A stretch of 64,000 bases of DNA from Lachnospiraceae bacterium (GCA_017624495.1 JAGAMY010000042.1:1-64000), one strand, 5' to 3'. Numbered from the stretch's first letter, positions 17,795-28,347 are shown. The notes: generated by a model from the sequence alone, not told the origin. Numbers and translations: made by a program.

Positions 17795-19567
17795 ATGAAG
17801 AGAAGTTTAAAAGTACGTGCCGGGGCGGTTGCAATGATTCTGATGCTTGCATTCTTTATGGTTCTGCCGGATTTGATTCGTGCAGAGGGTGAAGAACAGC
17901 AGGATACAGTTACAGAGACAGTCGTTTCCCAGACAACAGACGAAAGTGCAGCAGAAGTACCTGCTGACACACCTTCAAATGAAGAAGCAGCAGTAGAAGA
18001 AGCACCTGCAGAAAATGCAGAGCCGGAGACACCTGCAGAAGAAACACCTGTAGAAAACGTAGAACCGGAGACACCTGCAGAAGAGACACCGGCAGAAAAC
18101 GTAGAACCGGAAACACCTGCAGAACCGGAAACATCGGTGGAAGAAACACCGGTAGTAGAAGAGACACCGATAGTAGAAGAAGCTCCGGTGACAGAAACTA
18201 CACCAGTGATGGACACAGATACTACTACACAGAGTACAGAAACACCAGCTACAGATGTTCCGGCTACAGAAGCTCCATCTACAGAAGTAGCGGAAACACC
18301 GACACCATCACCTGTAGAAGATACACCGGAGGATGAGGTGAAAGAAACCAGAAAAGCTGCGGAAGAAAACACAGAACAGATGGAAGTGGTAGAAGTTTAT
18401 AATAATGTAACAGACTTTATCATGGAAGGTTCAGTTCTTACCGGATATCAGGGAGCAGGTGGCATTGTAGAGATTCCGGAAGGTGTTTCAGCCGTTGCTG
18501 ATAATACATTTTATGGAAATGCCAATGTTACAGGCGTTACATTCCCGGGCAGCTTAAGCGTTATCGGCAGTTCAGCATTTAATGGCTGTGTAAACTTAGA
18601 AGCAGTAACTATTCCATCAAATGTGACAAGCATAGGTGTATCTGCTTTTGCTAACTGTACAGCACTTGGGGCACTGAATTTAAGTGGTTCTGTACAGACA
18701 ATTCCGCAGGGTGCATTTTATAATTGTATCAGCCTTACAAATGTAGTTGTTCCGGAAGGCGTTACAGGTATTGCTTCAGAAGCCTTTGGAAGCTGTAGTA
18801 ATTTAGGTAGTATTTCTTTACCATCTACAATGGCAAGTATTGATTTGAATGCATTTATTAATGCAGTAAATCTTGCAGATATTTCAGTAGCAGCAGGAAA
18901 TGGTACATATACATCTTATGATGGATGTTTATATACAGCAGGTGGCGGTCAGTTGATTCTCTGCCCACCGGGAAAAACAACCATCACATTTACACCGGAA
19001 GTAGTATCTGTAGCATCAGGTGCATTCTCCGGATGTAACTACATCAGTACAGTAAATGTTCCGGCATCTGTTGGAACAATTAGTGATTCTGCATTTAGCG
19101 GAAGTTCCATTCATTCTGTAACTATTCCGGCATCTGTAACCAACATTGGTACACAGGCAGGATGGACACCGGCAGTAGTATATGGTTACAGTGGTTCTGT
19201 TGCTGAAAGCTGGGCAGACGAAAATCAGTATGTTTTTGAAAGCTTAGATGGCAATAATGCAGGAGACGATGACGAAGATAAGAATAAGAGTGGCGGAGAT
19301 AATGATAAAAAGGGTTCTGATAAGAATGACAATTCCGGCAGTGGAAATGCAAATGAAACACCGGTAACCAGTGGTACAAATACGACAACAGTTACCGCAG
19401 CAGCACCATCCGGTACATCAGGAACATCCGCATCCGTTAACAGCCATGTGAAAGATTCCACACCGAAGACAGGTGTAGAAGATTATGGAATGTATTGTTT
19501 GTTTGGAGCAATTTTGTTAATCGGTGTAGCTTGCTTTGCTTACAGCAAAAAGCTTCGTTGTGAATAG
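17795..19567 (+). CDS. Sortase-anchored BspA-type leucine-rich-repeat surface protein
   Basis: A 590-residue protein. A signal peptide (about 1-31) is followed by a Pro/Glu/Thr low-complexity stalk to about 195 with units such as EPETPAEETP. Residues about 200-470 are LRR_5/BspA repeats (IPEGVSAVADNTFYGN, VTIPSNVTSIGVSAFANC). A Lys/Asp/Asn-rich linker follows, and the last 35 residues form a sorting signal: TPKTG, a hydrophobic stretch (CLFGAILLIGVACFA) and a basic tail. BspA-type repeats often bind host or bacterial surfaces. It lies 32 nt after the sortase and ends the operon. Confidence 0.9.
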   Translation: MKRSLKVRAGAVAMILMLAFFMVLPDLIRAEGEEQQDTVTETVVSQTTDESAAEVPADTPSNEEAAVEEAPAENAEPETPAEETPVENVEPETPAEETPAENVEPETPAEPETSVEETPVVEETPIVEEAPVTETTPVMDTDTTTQSTETPATDVPATEAPSTEVAETPTPSPVEDTPEDEVKETRKAAEENTEQMEVVEVYNNVTDFIMEGSVLTGYQGAGGIVEIPEGVSAVADNTFYGNANVTGVTFPGSLSVIGSSAFNGCVNLEAVTIPSNVTSIGVSAFANCTALGALNLSGSVQTIPQGAFYNCISLTNVVVPEGVTGIASEAFGSCSNLGSISLPSTMASIDLNAFINAVNLADISVAAGNGTYTSYDGCLYTAGGGQLILCPPGKTTITFTPEVVSVASGAFSGCNYISTVNVPASVGTISDSAFSGSSIHSVTIPASVTNIGTQAGWTPAVVYGYSGSVAESWADENQYVFESLDGNNAGDDDEDKNKSGGDNDKKGSDKNDNSGSGNANETPVTSGTNTTTVTAAAPSGTSGTSASVNSHVKDSTPKTGVEDYGMYCLFGAILLIGVACFAYSKKLRCE

Positions 19568-19580
19568 AAGTACATAGCAT

Positions 19581-19608
19581 AAAAAGACGGCAGGGATGCC
19601 GTCTTTTT
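19581..19608 (+). terminator. Terminator of the surface-protein operon
   Basis: A 12-bp perfect stem AAAAAGACGGCA (19581-19592) with TGCCGTCTTTTT (19597-19608) around GGGA, 14 nt after the LRR gene. Confidence 0.92.
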
Positions 19609-19668
19609 TAATGCAGAAAATACAAATCCAAGGTAGGAGGCTGAAAAATGAAAAATGGACAAAAAAAT

Positions 19669-19706
19669 AAGGCTGCATCAAATTTGTTTTCATTCGATGC
19701 AGCCTT
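19669..19706 (-). terminator. Hairpin terminator, mainly for the reverse-strand unit
   Basis: AAGGCTGCATC (19669-19679) pairs with GATGCAGCCTT (19696-19706). On the reverse strand it is followed by ATTTTTTT (from 19668 leftwards), a proper terminator for a transcript from the promoter at 20068-20096. Forward it has only a four-T run. Confidence 0.7.
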
Positions 19707-19761
19707 TTAAACTATGCTATCCATTGGCTTGTACCTTCCTTTTTATATTTCCTCTGCTAAT

Positions 19762-19920
19762 TCAAAAATGATATTCTCTACTGTGTTCTCCATGAATCTT
19801 TTGAATTGGAATCATATCTGAACGTTTCCACTGATTCTCCATTCTCTCATCGTTAATTTTTTCATGGTCTCTGTTTCGATTCAATTTCGAATCTGCTGTG
19901 GATTTCATTACCTTTTTCAT
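19762..19920 (-). CDS. Possible 52-residue protein in a reverse-strand transcript
   Basis: A short frame (MKKVMKSTADSKLNRNRDHE start, EHSREYHF end), very hydrophilic and basic. It sits inside a unit with a good promoter and terminator, but its start lacks a well-placed ribosome site. AGGAGGT at 19969-19975 is about 50 nt upstream and could pair with ACACCTC downstream. Another frame nearby ends FMENTVENIIFELAEEI, so the region may be a decayed gene or a regulatory RNA. No family recognised. Confidence 0.25.
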   Translation of the reverse strand: MKKVMKSTADSKLNRNRDHEKINDERMENQWKRSDMIPIQKIHGEHSREYHF

Positions 19921-20067
19921 AGGATTTTTTGAGGTGTTACATTAAGTTTTTGGTGGTCCGTACCTCCTTTTTAGATTTTGGATTAAACTACTGTTTCTGG
20001 TGGAATCTCCTTCTTTCTTTGCTTCTTACTTTTGAAGAAGTTTTTCTGTGTTTGTTTTGTTAAATTT

Positions 20068-20096
20068 ATTTTATCTAAAAAGTATCGAAAAGTCAA
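20068..20096 (-). promoter_or_regulatory. Reverse-strand promoter
   Basis: Read on the reverse strand: TTGACT (20096-20091), 17 nt, TAAAAT (20073-20068). It implies a transcript of about 390 nt to the hairpin at 19669-19706. It is AT-rich but near consensus. Confidence 0.6.
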
Positions 20097-20249
20097 CATA
20101 AAATTTCAAAAAACAACATTAGTAATTCTTATAATTCTAAATACAAAAATAGAATTGTATAATATTCTGAAAAATACAATTTGTTTGAGAAATTTACAAA
20201 ATACACATTGATTCAATGTCAGTTCATTCCTTAAAATATAAATAAAAAA

Positions 20250-20270
20250 AGAAGCTAAGAATTAGCTTCT
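20250..20270 (-). terminator. Terminator of the TSCPD gene
   Basis: A 9-bp stem AGAAGCTAA/TTAGCTTCT (20250-20258, 20262-20270) overlaps the end of the coding region and is followed on the reverse strand by TTTTTT. Region 20097-20249 is AT-rich with no gene seen. Confidence 0.8.
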
Positions 20271-20512
20271 AAAGCTGCACGACAGGCAAGGGCAAGCTGG
20301 TCGCCGCAGGATGTATTTTTAAAACCACATTTGATACCGCTGATGCGTTTTTCTATTTCTTCTACAGTCATACCCTCTACCAGTGCAGGAATGGCTTTTA
20401 AGTTTCCATCATAGCCTCCGGTAAATTTAACATTGTGTACAATATTGCCGTCTAATTCCAATTCAATCATGCTTGAGCATGTGCCTTTTGTGCGATAAGT
20501 AAATTTTGCCAT
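20255..20512 (-). CDS. TSCPD-domain protein (TIGR03905 type)
   Basis: An 85-residue protein (MAKFTYRTKGTCSSMIELEL) with TGGYDGNLKAIPALVEGM and IKCGFKNTSCGDQLA. This matches the small TSCPD domain otherwise found at the C-terminus of vitamin-B12-dependent ribonucleotide reductases, where cysteines may take part in redox recycling. Stand-alone versions are common in Clostridia and have no settled role. AAAGGAGGA precedes ATG on the reverse strand. It is divergent from secA and has its own promoter and terminator. Confidence 0.82.
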   Translation of the reverse strand: MAKFTYRTKGTCSSMIELELDGNIVHNVKFTGGYDGNLKAIPALVEGMTVEEIEKRISGIKCGFKNTSCGDQLALACRAALEANS

Positions 20513-20576
20513 ATATCCTCCTTTTATTGCAAATATGAATTTTTCGTAACTCTATGATTACATTTTGGGTGAAAAT

Positions 20577-20605
20577 AGTATAACATGTTTTTAAAAATTT
20601 AACAA
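20577..20605 (-). promoter_or_regulatory. Promoter of the TSCPD gene
   Basis: On the reverse strand TTGTTA (20605-20600), 17 nt, TATACT (20582-20577), with TG just before the -10. Confidence 0.6.
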
Positions 20606-20625
20606 TTCATTCACGGCTTAAACTA

Positions 20626-20654
20626 TTGTTTATAATGCTAGAAAGTGGTACAAT
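20626..20654 (+). promoter_or_regulatory. Promoter of secA
   Basis: TTGTTT (20626-20631), 17 nt, TACAAT (20649-20654). The leader then forms a hairpin, TCCGGCA (20701-20707) with TGCCGGA (20721-20727), ending 25 nt before ATG. It might modulate translation. Confidence 0.6.
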
Positions 20655-20752
20655 AAACATTGTTTGCGGAAAACGGACAAACGAATGATATAGTAAATCA
20701 TCCGGCAGGAATTTTATATGTGCCGGAAGGAAGATATAGATAGGAGTAATAT

Positions 20753-23323
20753 ATGAGCGTATTTACAAAATTTTTTGGTACACATAGCGAAAGGGAATTG
20801 AAAAGAATTTATCCGATTGTGGATAAGATTGATTCCTACCGTGAGGCTATGGGTGCATTGACGGATGAACAGTTGAAGGATAAGACAAAGGAATTTAAGA
20901 AAAGATTAGCAGATGGAGAAACTTTAGATGATCTTTTGCCGGAAGCTTTTGCAACTGTTCGTGAGGCAGGTAAACGTGTATTGAATATGGAACATTACCG
21001 TGTACAGTTGATTGGTGGTATTATTCTTCATCAGGGACGTATTGCCGAAATGAGAACCGGTGAAGGTAAGACATTAGTATCTACACTTCCTGCATACTTA
21101 AATGCGTTGGAGGGCAAAGGTGTCTGCATCGTTACCGTAAATGATTATCTGGCAAAACGAGATGCGGAATGGATGGGACAGGTACATGAGTTTTTAGGAC
21201 TTACTGTAGGTGTGGTTTTAAATTCCATGGACAATGACGAGAGAAGAGAAGCCTATAACTGCGATATTACTTATATTACGAATAACGAATTGGGATTTGA
21301 TTACTTAAGAGATAATATGGTTATCTACAAAGAGCAGTTAGTACAGCGTGGTCTGCATTATGCGATTGTGGATGAAGTGGATTCTGTATTAATCGATGAA
21401 GCGAGAACACCATTGATTATTTCCGGTCAGAGTGGCAAGTCTACACGTTTATATGAAGCTTGTGATATTTTGGCACAGCAGTTGAAACGTGGTGAGGAAA
21501 GTCAGGAATTTTCCAAGATGGATGCCATCATGGGTGTAGAAATCGAAGAAACCGGAGATTTCATTGTTAACGAAAAGGATAAAGTAGTAAACCTTACACA
21601 GGAAGGTGTCAAGAAGGTTGAGCAGTTCTTCCGTATTGATAACTTAGCAGATGCGGAAAACTTAGAAATTCAGCATAACGTTATTTTGGCACTTCGTGCC
21701 CACAACCTGATGTTTAAAGATCAGGATTATGTGGTAAAAGACGATGAGGTTATGATTGTAGACGAATTTACCGGACGTATTATGCCGGGACGTCGTTACT
21801 CCGATGGTTTGCATCAGGCAATCGAAGCAAAAGAGCATGTAAAAGTAAAGAGAGAAAGCAAAACTCTTGCGACAATTACATTCCAGAACTTCTTTAATAA
21901 GTTTACCAAAAAAGCAGGTATGACAGGTACAGCTCTTACAGAAGAAAAAGAGTTCCGTGATATCTACGGCATGGACGTAGTAGAGATTCCAACCAACAGA
22001 CCTGTACAGCGTGTGGATTTACAGGATGTGGTTTATAAGACCAAAAAAGAAAAATTACATGCAGTTTGTGATGCGGTAGAAGAAGCACATGCAAAAGGAC
22101 AGCCTGTTTTGGTTGGTACAATCACAATCGAGACTTCAGAAGAGCTTAGCAAGATGTTAAAACGCCGTGGCATCCAGCACAATGTTTTAAATGCGAAATT
22201 CCACGAACAGGAAGCGGAAATCGTTGCACAGGCAGGTCAGCATGGAGCAGTTACCATTGCGACAAACATGGCAGGTCGTGGTACAGATATTAAGTTAGAT
22301 GATGAAGCAAAAGCTATCGGTGGTTTGAAAATTATCGGTACAGAGCGTCATGAATCCAGACGAATTGACAATCAGCTTCGTGGTCGTTCCGGTCGACAGG
22401 GTGATCCGGGTGAATCCCAGTTCTATATCTCCTTAGAGGACGATTTGATGCGTTTATTTGGTTCTGAAAAGCTGATGACCATGTTTAATGCCCTTGGTGT
22501 ACCGGATGGAGAGCAGATTCAGCATAAGATGCTTTCCGGTGCAATTGAAAAAGCGCAGGCAAAAATCGAATTTAACAACTTTGGTATTCGTAAGAGTCTT
22601 TTAGAATACGATCAGGTAAATAATGACCAGAGAGAAATTATCTATGCAGAACGTCTTCGTGTATTAAATGGAGAAAACATGCGTGATGTTATTTACAAGA
22701 TGATTACAGACCGTGTAGAAGCTATGGTGGATATGTGCATCTCCAATGAACTTCCGGCAGAAGAATGGGATATTAAAGAGTTAAATGAGATTTTACTTCC
22801 ATTGATTCCATTGCAGCCGGTGACACCGGATACCGTAAAAGGTATGAAAAATTGCAAAGAGTTAAAGCATATGTTAAAAGAACAGGCTGTAAAACTCTAT
22901 GAAGCAAAAGAAACAGAGTTCCCAGAACCGGAACAGTTCCGTGAATTAGAGCGTGTGGTACTCTTAAAGGTAATTGACCGTAAATGGATGGATCATATCG
23001 ACGATATGGATCAGTTACGTCAGGGTATCGGTTTACAGGCATATGCACAGAAAGATCCGTTGATAGAATACAAAATGAGTGGATTTGATATGTTTGACGG
23101 CATGATTGCAAGTATTCAGGAAGATACCATTCGTTTGTTATATCATGTAAAAGTGGAACAGAAGGTAGAGCGTGAGCAGGTAGCAAAAGTAACGGGAACA
23201 AATAAAGACGATTCCGTTGCCAATGCACCAAAGAAACGTGACAAAGCAAAGATTCACCGTAACGATCCATGTCCATGCGGAAGCGGAAAAAAATATAAAC
23301 AGTGTTGCGGAAAAGATGCATAA
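20753..23323 (+). CDS. secA: Protein translocase ATPase SecA
   Basis: An 856-residue motor that drives unfolded preproteins through SecYEG. Walker A lies in [10 protein letters not shown] (about 100-110), Walker B in [15 protein letters not shown] (about 205-220), and the helicase motifs in [10 protein letters not shown] and [13 protein letters not shown]. The C-terminal zinc-binding tail [14 protein letters not shown] is present and binds SecB or ribosomes in other bacteria. Length is normal for the family. GATAGGAG precedes ATG 20753. It appears monocistronic: a strong terminator follows and no prfB gene lies next to it. Confidence 0.97.
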   Translation: MSVFTKFFGTHSERELKRIYPIVDKIDSYREAMGALTDEQLKDKTKEFKKRLADGETLDDLLPEAFATVREAGKRVLNMEHYRVQLIGGIILHQGRIAEMRTGEGKTLVSTLPAYLNALEGKGVCIVTVNDYLAKRDAEWMGQVHEFLGLTVGVVLNSMDNDERREAYNCDITYITNNELGFDYLRDNMVIYKEQLVQRGLHYAIVDEVDSVLIDEARTPLIISGQSGKSTRLYEACDILAQQLKRGEESQEFSKMDAIMGVEIEETGDFIVNEKDKVVNLTQEGVKKVEQFFRIDNLADAENLEIQHNVILALRAHNLMFKDQDYVVKDDEVMIVDEFTGRIMPGRRYSDGLHQAIEAKEHVKVKRESKTLATITFQNFFNKFTKKAGMTGTALTEEKEFRDIYGMDVVEIPTNRPVQRVDLQDVVYKTKKEKLHAVCDAVEEAHAKGQPVLVGTITIETSEELSKMLKRRGIQHNVLNAKFHEQEAEIVAQAGQHGAVTIATNMAGRGTDIKLDDEAKAIGGLKIIGTERHESRRIDNQLRGRSGRQGDPGESQFYISLEDDLMRLFGSEKLMTMFNALGVPDGEQIQHKMLSGAIEKAQAKIEFNNFGIRKSLLEYDQVNNDQREIIYAERLRVLNGENMRDVIYKMITDRVEAMVDMCISNELPAEEWDIKELNEILLPLIPLQPVTPDTVKGMKNCKELKHMLKEQAVKLYEAKETEFPEPEQFRELERVVLLKVIDRKWMDHIDDMDQLRQGIGLQAYAQKDPLIEYKMSGFDMFDGMIASIQEDTIRLLYHVKVEQKVEREQVAKVTGTNKDDSVANAPKKRDKAKIHRNDPCPCGSGKKYKQCCGKDA

Positions 23324-23345
23324 GCAGAAAATAAGCAGGACGATG

Positions 23346-23383
23346 AAAACAGCTATGGGTAATACGCCCATGGCTGTTTTTTT
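23346..23383 (+). terminator. Terminator of secA
   Basis: AACAGCTATGGG pairs with CCCATGGCTGTT (one wobble) around a 7-nt loop and is followed by a seven-T run, 23 nt after the secA stop. Confidence 0.9.
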
Positions 23384-23480
23384 GCACAACAAGGGGAATG
23401 GAACTTTTGTTCTATATATATGATAAAAAAATATATGGTATTCTTTGTTTTGGAAAATAATGTAATAAAGGAGAACAAGT

Positions 23481-26162
23481 GTGATGTGGAAAATTAGATT
23501 ACGATGGCTGGTAACAGCAGTAATAGTATGCATGACAGTATCTTTTTCGCAAGTGCAGGTGCATGCTGCAGAACAGACAAATGCAACAGAATTGCCAATA
23601 AAAAATAGGGTAGACTTAACCGAAGGCAGTGTTGTGATTTATGACGGTAATTATTTTGAGCAGAATGGTATGGCATATGTATATACAGATGTATTGACGG
23701 TTACTGGAGGAACAGTAGAAGAGCCCACAAAAAATACGATTTACTCATATGCAGAAACAACAAAACTGGTGATGGATAATTTGTATATTGTGACACTTTC
23801 TGAACCGATTTTAGCAGAAAACACGTTGGAGTTAGAGGTGAAAAATAGTAATCATATAGAAGCATCTATGCGAAAACTTCATTGGGAACATGGAGATGGT
23901 ATATTATCTGCAAAGAATTTAAAAATTACCGGAGATGGAGAATTAAAGGTATATGCAAATACAGGAAACCAAAGTGTGCGTAGTATATATGCAGATGAAA
24001 ATCTGGAAATCAATGGTACGAATACATTGAAGATATCTGCTGTAAATAAAATTAGGGAATCTTATGAAGGCATATTCGTGTATAGAGATTTTATTCTTCA
24101 AAATGGAAGTTTATGTGTAGAAGCAGGACGTGATGGTATATATGTAGAAAATCAGGTAAAAATTGCAGGGGGAAAGTTAACGATAAATGCATGGGGAAAT
24201 GGTCTGCGGGGAAACAAAGAGGTACAGATAACGGGTGGAAAGACAGAAGTTTTTGTGACAGAGAAACCGGAAAACGGAGTGTCTACATCCGCAGCAATTA
24301 TCAGTAGTTCAGGAGATATAGGAATCGACGGAGGAGAGGTTTGTTTGTCATCCGCAAGTGCAGATGCAAAAGGAATTTTTTTGAATGATGATGAAAAAGC
24401 CATTCGTATTTCAGGAGGCGAATTAAATGTACAGATGACAGGAGATGCATCATATGGTTTGTATTCTAATTGTGAAATAAAAATCTCCGGTGGTCTGCTG
24501 GATATAGAAGCCGCAAGCAGTATTGTCTGGTCAGATGGTGGCGTGTATATTACCGGTGGTGATATGCAGATGCTAAGCACAAGTGGAATGTCGATACAAG
24601 GAAAATTGTACATTACACCACAGACTGGAGCATGTATGGATGTATTTTATGGAAGTGATGAAGAAAGTATAGTGCAAAAACTTTTCACCGAAGAGAATAC
24701 AGAGAATTGGAATATCGAAAATAAATATTTGAAATTTTTGAAAATAAAAGAACGCAAAGTCTATTCCTTTGCCGGTATAGAAGAGATGGATTCTGTGGTA
24801 TATGATGGGACGGCAAAATGTGGATATACCGGAAAATTATTATCGGCAAATGATATAGATGCAGACACATTGCTGCATACCTATGAAGGTATCAATGAAA
24901 CAGTATATGCAGCTGGCAGTGTCCCACCGATAAATGCGGGAGATTACAGAGTGACGATAACTGTACCTGAGGAGAATACAAAATATTATGGAGAAAAGGT
25001 AATTGAGTATTCCATTACTAAACGTCCATTATATATTGCACCGGAAAGTGTTACTATTTATTGTGGAGAAGCGTTACCGGAAGAATATGTTTTGAAATAT
25101 GATGGGCTGGTTGCCGGAGAAAAACTTCCGGTGGCAGACAAAACGCCGGAATTTATAGTAAAAGATACTGCTGGAAATGTCATAACATCCGTAGATACAA
25201 ATATGGCAGGAAATTATATTATCGAGTGGAATCCAAATGAACAGGTAAATTATATCGGAGTGGAAAATTATGCGGTTATCAAGGGCACAGCGACAATAAC
25301 CATTCGTGAAAAAGTGACAGACAATCAAATTATGCCGGAAAACCCGACTGACCCGGAAACACCGACGATTCCGGAGACACCGACCAACCCGGAAAACCCG
25401 ACTAACCCAGAGACACCGACCAACCCGGAAACTCCGCAGGATGATTCCACGGCTGATATTATGTCCGAGCTTGATGTGACAAAAGATACAGCAGATAAAA
25501 TTATAGCCATGCAGGAAGAATTAAACATTCCTACAGATGTTATTCTGACAACAGATGCATCTGTAAAAAATCAGGTATCTGAAGATTTGGCAGGAGCGAA
25601 GTTTCATACCCTTTGTGCAAATGCATATAAATATACAGAAAACAGTATTTCCTTAAAATGGAAAAAATATAAAAATGCAGACGGCTATATCCTTTACGGA
25701 AACCGCTGCAACAGTAAAGGTAAAAAGTATAAATATGAATATATGAAAACCTTTTCTGCAAATAAAACCTCTTATACCCATAAAAAATTGAAAAAAGGAA
25801 CCTATTACAAATATGTCATCCTTGCTTATAAGTTGGTTGATGGCAAAAAAGTTACTATTGCTTCCACAAAAACCATACATGCTACTACAAAAGGTGGAAA
25901 ATATGGTGTGGCAAAAAGCATAAAGCTGAACAAAAAGAAAGTGAAATTGAAGTCAGGCGAGAAATTTAAGCTGACTGCCAAAGAGGTAAAACAGGATAAA
26001 ACGATTCGCAGACACAGAGAAGTGGTATTTGAATCCGATAAACCAAAGGTTGCCACTGTAAATAAAAACGGTGTAATTAGAGCAATAAAAAAAGGCAAAT
26101 GCAACATCTTTGTATATGCCCAGAATGGGGTATACAAGAAGGTGAAAATTACAGTAAGATAA
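23481..26162 (+). CDS. Secreted multi-domain surface protein (beta-helix-like, MBG, Fn3, Ig-like)
   Basis: About 892 residues; GTG 23481 or ATG 23484 both follow AAAGGAG. Residues 1-30 are a signal peptide ending VHA. Residues about 40-400 repeat patterns like ISGGELNVQMTGDASYGLY and ITGGKTEV, a parallel beta-helix or carbohydrate-binding-like fold. About 420-610 holds an MBG-type domain (KRPLYIAPESVTIYCG). A Pro-rich linker of NPETPT units follows (613-650), then an Fn3-like domain and a C-terminal bacterial Ig-like (Big_2) domain, both Lys-rich. No sorting motif is present. Ligand unknown; probably surface-held through the basic C-terminus. Confidence 0.78.
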   Translation: MMWKIRLRWLVTAVIVCMTVSFSQVQVHAAEQTNATELPIKNRVDLTEGSVVIYDGNYFEQNGMAYVYTDVLTVTGGTVEEPTKNTIYSYAETTKLVMDNLYIVTLSEPILAENTLELEVKNSNHIEASMRKLHWEHGDGILSAKNLKITGDGELKVYANTGNQSVRSIYADENLEINGTNTLKISAVNKIRESYEGIFVYRDFILQNGSLCVEAGRDGIYVENQVKIAGGKLTINAWGNGLRGNKEVQITGGKTEVFVTEKPENGVSTSAAIISSSGDIGIDGGEVCLSSASADAKGIFLNDDEKAIRISGGELNVQMTGDASYGLYSNCEIKISGGLLDIEAASSIVWSDGGVYITGGDMQMLSTSGMSIQGKLYITPQTGACMDVFYGSDEESIVQKLFTEENTENWNIENKYLKFLKIKERKVYSFAGIEEMDSVVYDGTAKCGYTGKLLSANDIDADTLLHTYEGINETVYAAGSVPPINAGDYRVTITVPEENTKYYGEKVIEYSITKRPLYIAPESVTIYCGEALPEEYVLKYDGLVAGEKLPVADKTPEFIVKDTAGNVITSVDTNMAGNYIIEWNPNEQVNYIGVENYAVIKGTATITIREKVTDNQIMPENPTDPETPTIPETPTNPENPTNPETPTNPETPQDDSTADIMSELDVTKDTADKIIAMQEELNIPTDVILTTDASVKNQVSEDLAGAKFHTLCANAYKYTENSISLKWKKYKNADGYILYGNRCNSKGKKYKYEYMKTFSANKTSYTHKKLKKGTYYKYVILAYKLVDGKKVTIASTKTIHATTKGGKYGVAKSIKLNKKKVKLKSGEKFKLTAKEVKQDKTIRRHREVVFESDKPKVATVNKNGVIRAIKKGKCNIFVYAQNGVYKKVKITVR

Positions 26163-26178
26163 AAAGTGTTTGAATTGA

Positions 26179-26223
26179 AAATTCGCTGTACTATGGTAAA
26201 TATCCGGTATGGCGAATTTTTTG
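26179..26223 (+). terminator. Terminator after the surface protein
   Basis: A 14-bp stem, AAAATTCGCTGTAC (26179-26192) with GTATGGCGAATTTT (26208-26221, two wobbles), followed by T residues. Confidence 0.85.
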
Positions 26224-26234
26224 TTATACAAAAT

Positions 26235-26285
26235 CGAACAAATATTCGAAAATTCATTGCAATGCAAAAAACTGTGTGCTATAAT
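26235..26285 (+). promoter_or_regulatory. LexA box and promoter of uvrBA
   Basis: CGAAC-N4-ATTCG at 26235-26248 matches the Gram-positive LexA/DinR box CGAAC-N4-GTTCG in nine of ten positions. It is followed by TTGCAA (26257-26262), 17 nt, TATAAT (26280-26285). The box lies just upstream of the -35, so LexA would hinder polymerase until SOS induction. Confidence 0.78.
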
Positions 26286-26330
26286 CAGACTATGTTTTGG
26301 AGATAATCGATTCATAAAGGAGGAACTTTC

Positions 26331-28313
26331 ATGGATCATTTTAAATTAGTATCAAAATATCAGCCTACCGGTGACCAGCCTCAGGCTATTCAGGCCTTAG
26401 TAAAAGGCTTTCAGGAGGGCAATCAGTTTCAGACTCTGCTTGGCGTGACGGGTTCCGGCAAGACATTTACCATGGCAAATGTTATCGAGCAGTTAAACCG
26501 CCCGACATTAATCATATCGCACAATAAGACCTTAGCCGCCCAGCTTTATGGAGAATTTAAAGAATTTTTTCCTGAAAATGCGGTAGAATATTTCGTATCT
26601 TATTATGATTATTATCAGCCGGAGGCATATGTGCCCTCTACGGATACTTATATAGCCAAGGATTCATCCATTAATGAAGAAATTGATAAATTACGTCTTT
26701 CTGCCACCGCAGCCCTTGTGGAGCGCAGAGATGTTATTATTATTGCCAGTGTGTCCTGTATTTATGGTTTAGGAAGCCCGGTAGATTATCGGAATATGAT
26801 GGTGTCATTGCGCCCGGGACAGGAAAAGGACAGGGATGAAGTCATACAGAAGCTTATCAGCATCCAGTATACCAGAAATGATATGGATTTTCACCGTGGT
26901 ACATTCCGTGTCAGAGGAGATGTATTAGAGATTTTTCCGGCAAACTTTAGTGATACGGCTTATCGTGTGGAGTTTTTCGGGGATGAAATCGACCGGATTA
27001 CAGAAGTGGATGTGCTAACCGGAGAGATTAAGAACCGCTTAGAGCATATTGCGGTATTTCCGGCATCCCATTATGTTGTGCCGCAGGAGAAAATTAATCA
27101 GGCATGTGTAGCCATTGAACAGGAAATGGAAGAGCGTGTAAAGTGGTTTAAGAGTCAGGATAAGCTGTTAGAAGCACAGCGTATCGCAGAACGTACCAAT
27201 TTTGATATAGAAATGCTAAGAGAAACCGGTTTCTGTAGTGGAATTGAGAATTATTCCAGACATTTAGCCGGTATGCCGGCAGGAGCTACGCCCCACACTT
27301 TAATGGACTATTTTTCAGACGATTTCCTAATTATTGTGGACGAATCCCATATTACCGTGCCACAGGTAAGGGGAATGTATGCCGGAGATCAGTCAAGAAA
27401 GAGCACGTTAGTCGATTATGGATTTCGTCTGCCTTCCGCAAAGGATAACCGTCCTTTGAATTTTGACGAATTTGAAGGCAAAATCAATCAGATGCTGTTC
27501 GTATCTGCCACACCAAATGTGTATGAGGATGAGCATGAACTGATGCGTGTAGAGCAGATTATCCGTCCGACGGGTTTATTAGATCCAAAGGTAGAAGTGC
27601 GTCCGGTAGAGGGACAGATTGATGATTTGATTGCAGAAGTGAAGAAAGAAACGGCAAATCACAACAAGATACTGATTACCACCCTAACAAAGCGTATGGC
27701 AGAGGACTTGACCGATTATATGAACGAAGTAGGAATCCGTGTAAAATATCTTCATTCGGATATTGACACATTAGAGCGTTCCGAGATTATCAGGGATATG
27801 CGTTTAGATGTGTTTGATGTTTTGGTAGGTATTAACCTTTTGCGTGAGGGTTTAGACATTCCGGAGATTACGTTAGTAGCCATTTTGGATGCAGATAAGG
27901 AAGGTTTTTTACGTTCAGAAACTTCGCTGATACAGACGATTGGAAGGGCTGCTAGAAATGCAGAGGGACATGTCATCATGTATGCAGACAATATGACGGA
28001 TTCCATACGGGCAGCCATTGAAGAGACGGAGCGCAGGCGCAAAGTTCAGCAGCAGTACAATGAAGAACATGGCATTACGCCGCAGACGATTCAGAAGTCT
28101 GTGCGGGAATTAATCAGCATATCGAAGAAAGTTGCCAAAGAAGAACAGCAATTTGACAAAGATCCGGAATCTATGAGCAGCAAAGAATTAGACAAGCTTA
28201 TTGCAGAAGTAAAGAAGAAGATGGAAAAAGCTGCCATGGATTTGAATTTCGAAGCAGCGGCAGAGCTGCGTGATAAGATGATTGAATTAAAGAAATTCCG
28301 TAATACTGTTTAG
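26331..28313 (+). CDS. uvrB: Excinuclease ABC subunit B
   Basis: A 660-residue damage-verification helicase of nucleotide excision repair. Walker A lies in [10 protein letters not shown] (about 38-48), the [12 protein letters not shown] hairpin region probes the damaged strand, DESHITVPQ is Walker B, and IGRAARN is a helicase motif. The C-terminal UVR domain ([18 protein letters not shown]) contacts UvrC. It is full length; AAAGGAGGAAC precedes ATG. A LexA box controls the promoter, and uvrA follows after 34 nt, so SOS induction should raise both. Confidence 0.97.
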   Translation: MDHFKLVSKYQPTGDQPQAIQALVKGFQEGNQFQTLLGVTGSGKTFTMANVIEQLNRPTLIISHNKTLAAQLYGEFKEFFPENAVEYFVSYYDYYQPEAYVPSTDTYIAKDSSINEEIDKLRLSATAALVERRDVIIIASVSCIYGLGSPVDYRNMMVSLRPGQEKDRDEVIQKLISIQYTRNDMDFHRGTFRVRGDVLEIFPANFSDTAYRVEFFGDEIDRITEVDVLTGEIKNRLEHIAVFPASHYVVPQEKINQACVAIEQEMEERVKWFKSQDKLLEAQRIAERTNFDIEMLRETGFCSGIENYSRHLAGMPAGATPHTLMDYFSDDFLIIVDESHITVPQVRGMYAGDQSRKSTLVDYGFRLPSAKDNRPLNFDEFEGKINQMLFVSATPNVYEDEHELMRVEQIIRPTGLLDPKVEVRPVEGQIDDLIAEVKKETANHNKILITTLTKRMAEDLTDYMNEVGIRVKYLHSDIDTLERSEIIRDMRLDVFDVLVGINLLREGLDIPEITLVAILDADKEGFLRSETSLIQTIGRAARNAEGHVIMYADNMTDSIRAAIEETERRRKVQQQYNEEHGITPQTIQKSVRELISISKKVAKEEQQFDKDPESMSSKELDKLIAEVKKKMEKAAMDLNFEAAAELRDKMIELKKFRNTV

Positions 28314-28347
28314 AGACAGTAGTTAGAATAAGGAGTATAAAAAGAGA

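Noticed and set aside
17614..18372. Reverse-strand frame of 252 codons opposite the LRR gene
   Set aside because: Ser/Thr/Val/Gly-only composition mirrors the Pro/Glu/Thr repeat of the sense gene; no ribosome site.
19648..19710. Twenty-codon frame behind AGGAGG, overlapping a hairpin
   Set aside because: It looks like a leader peptide over an attenuator, but the hairpin is better explained as terminator of the reverse-strand unit, and no gene follows on the forward strand.
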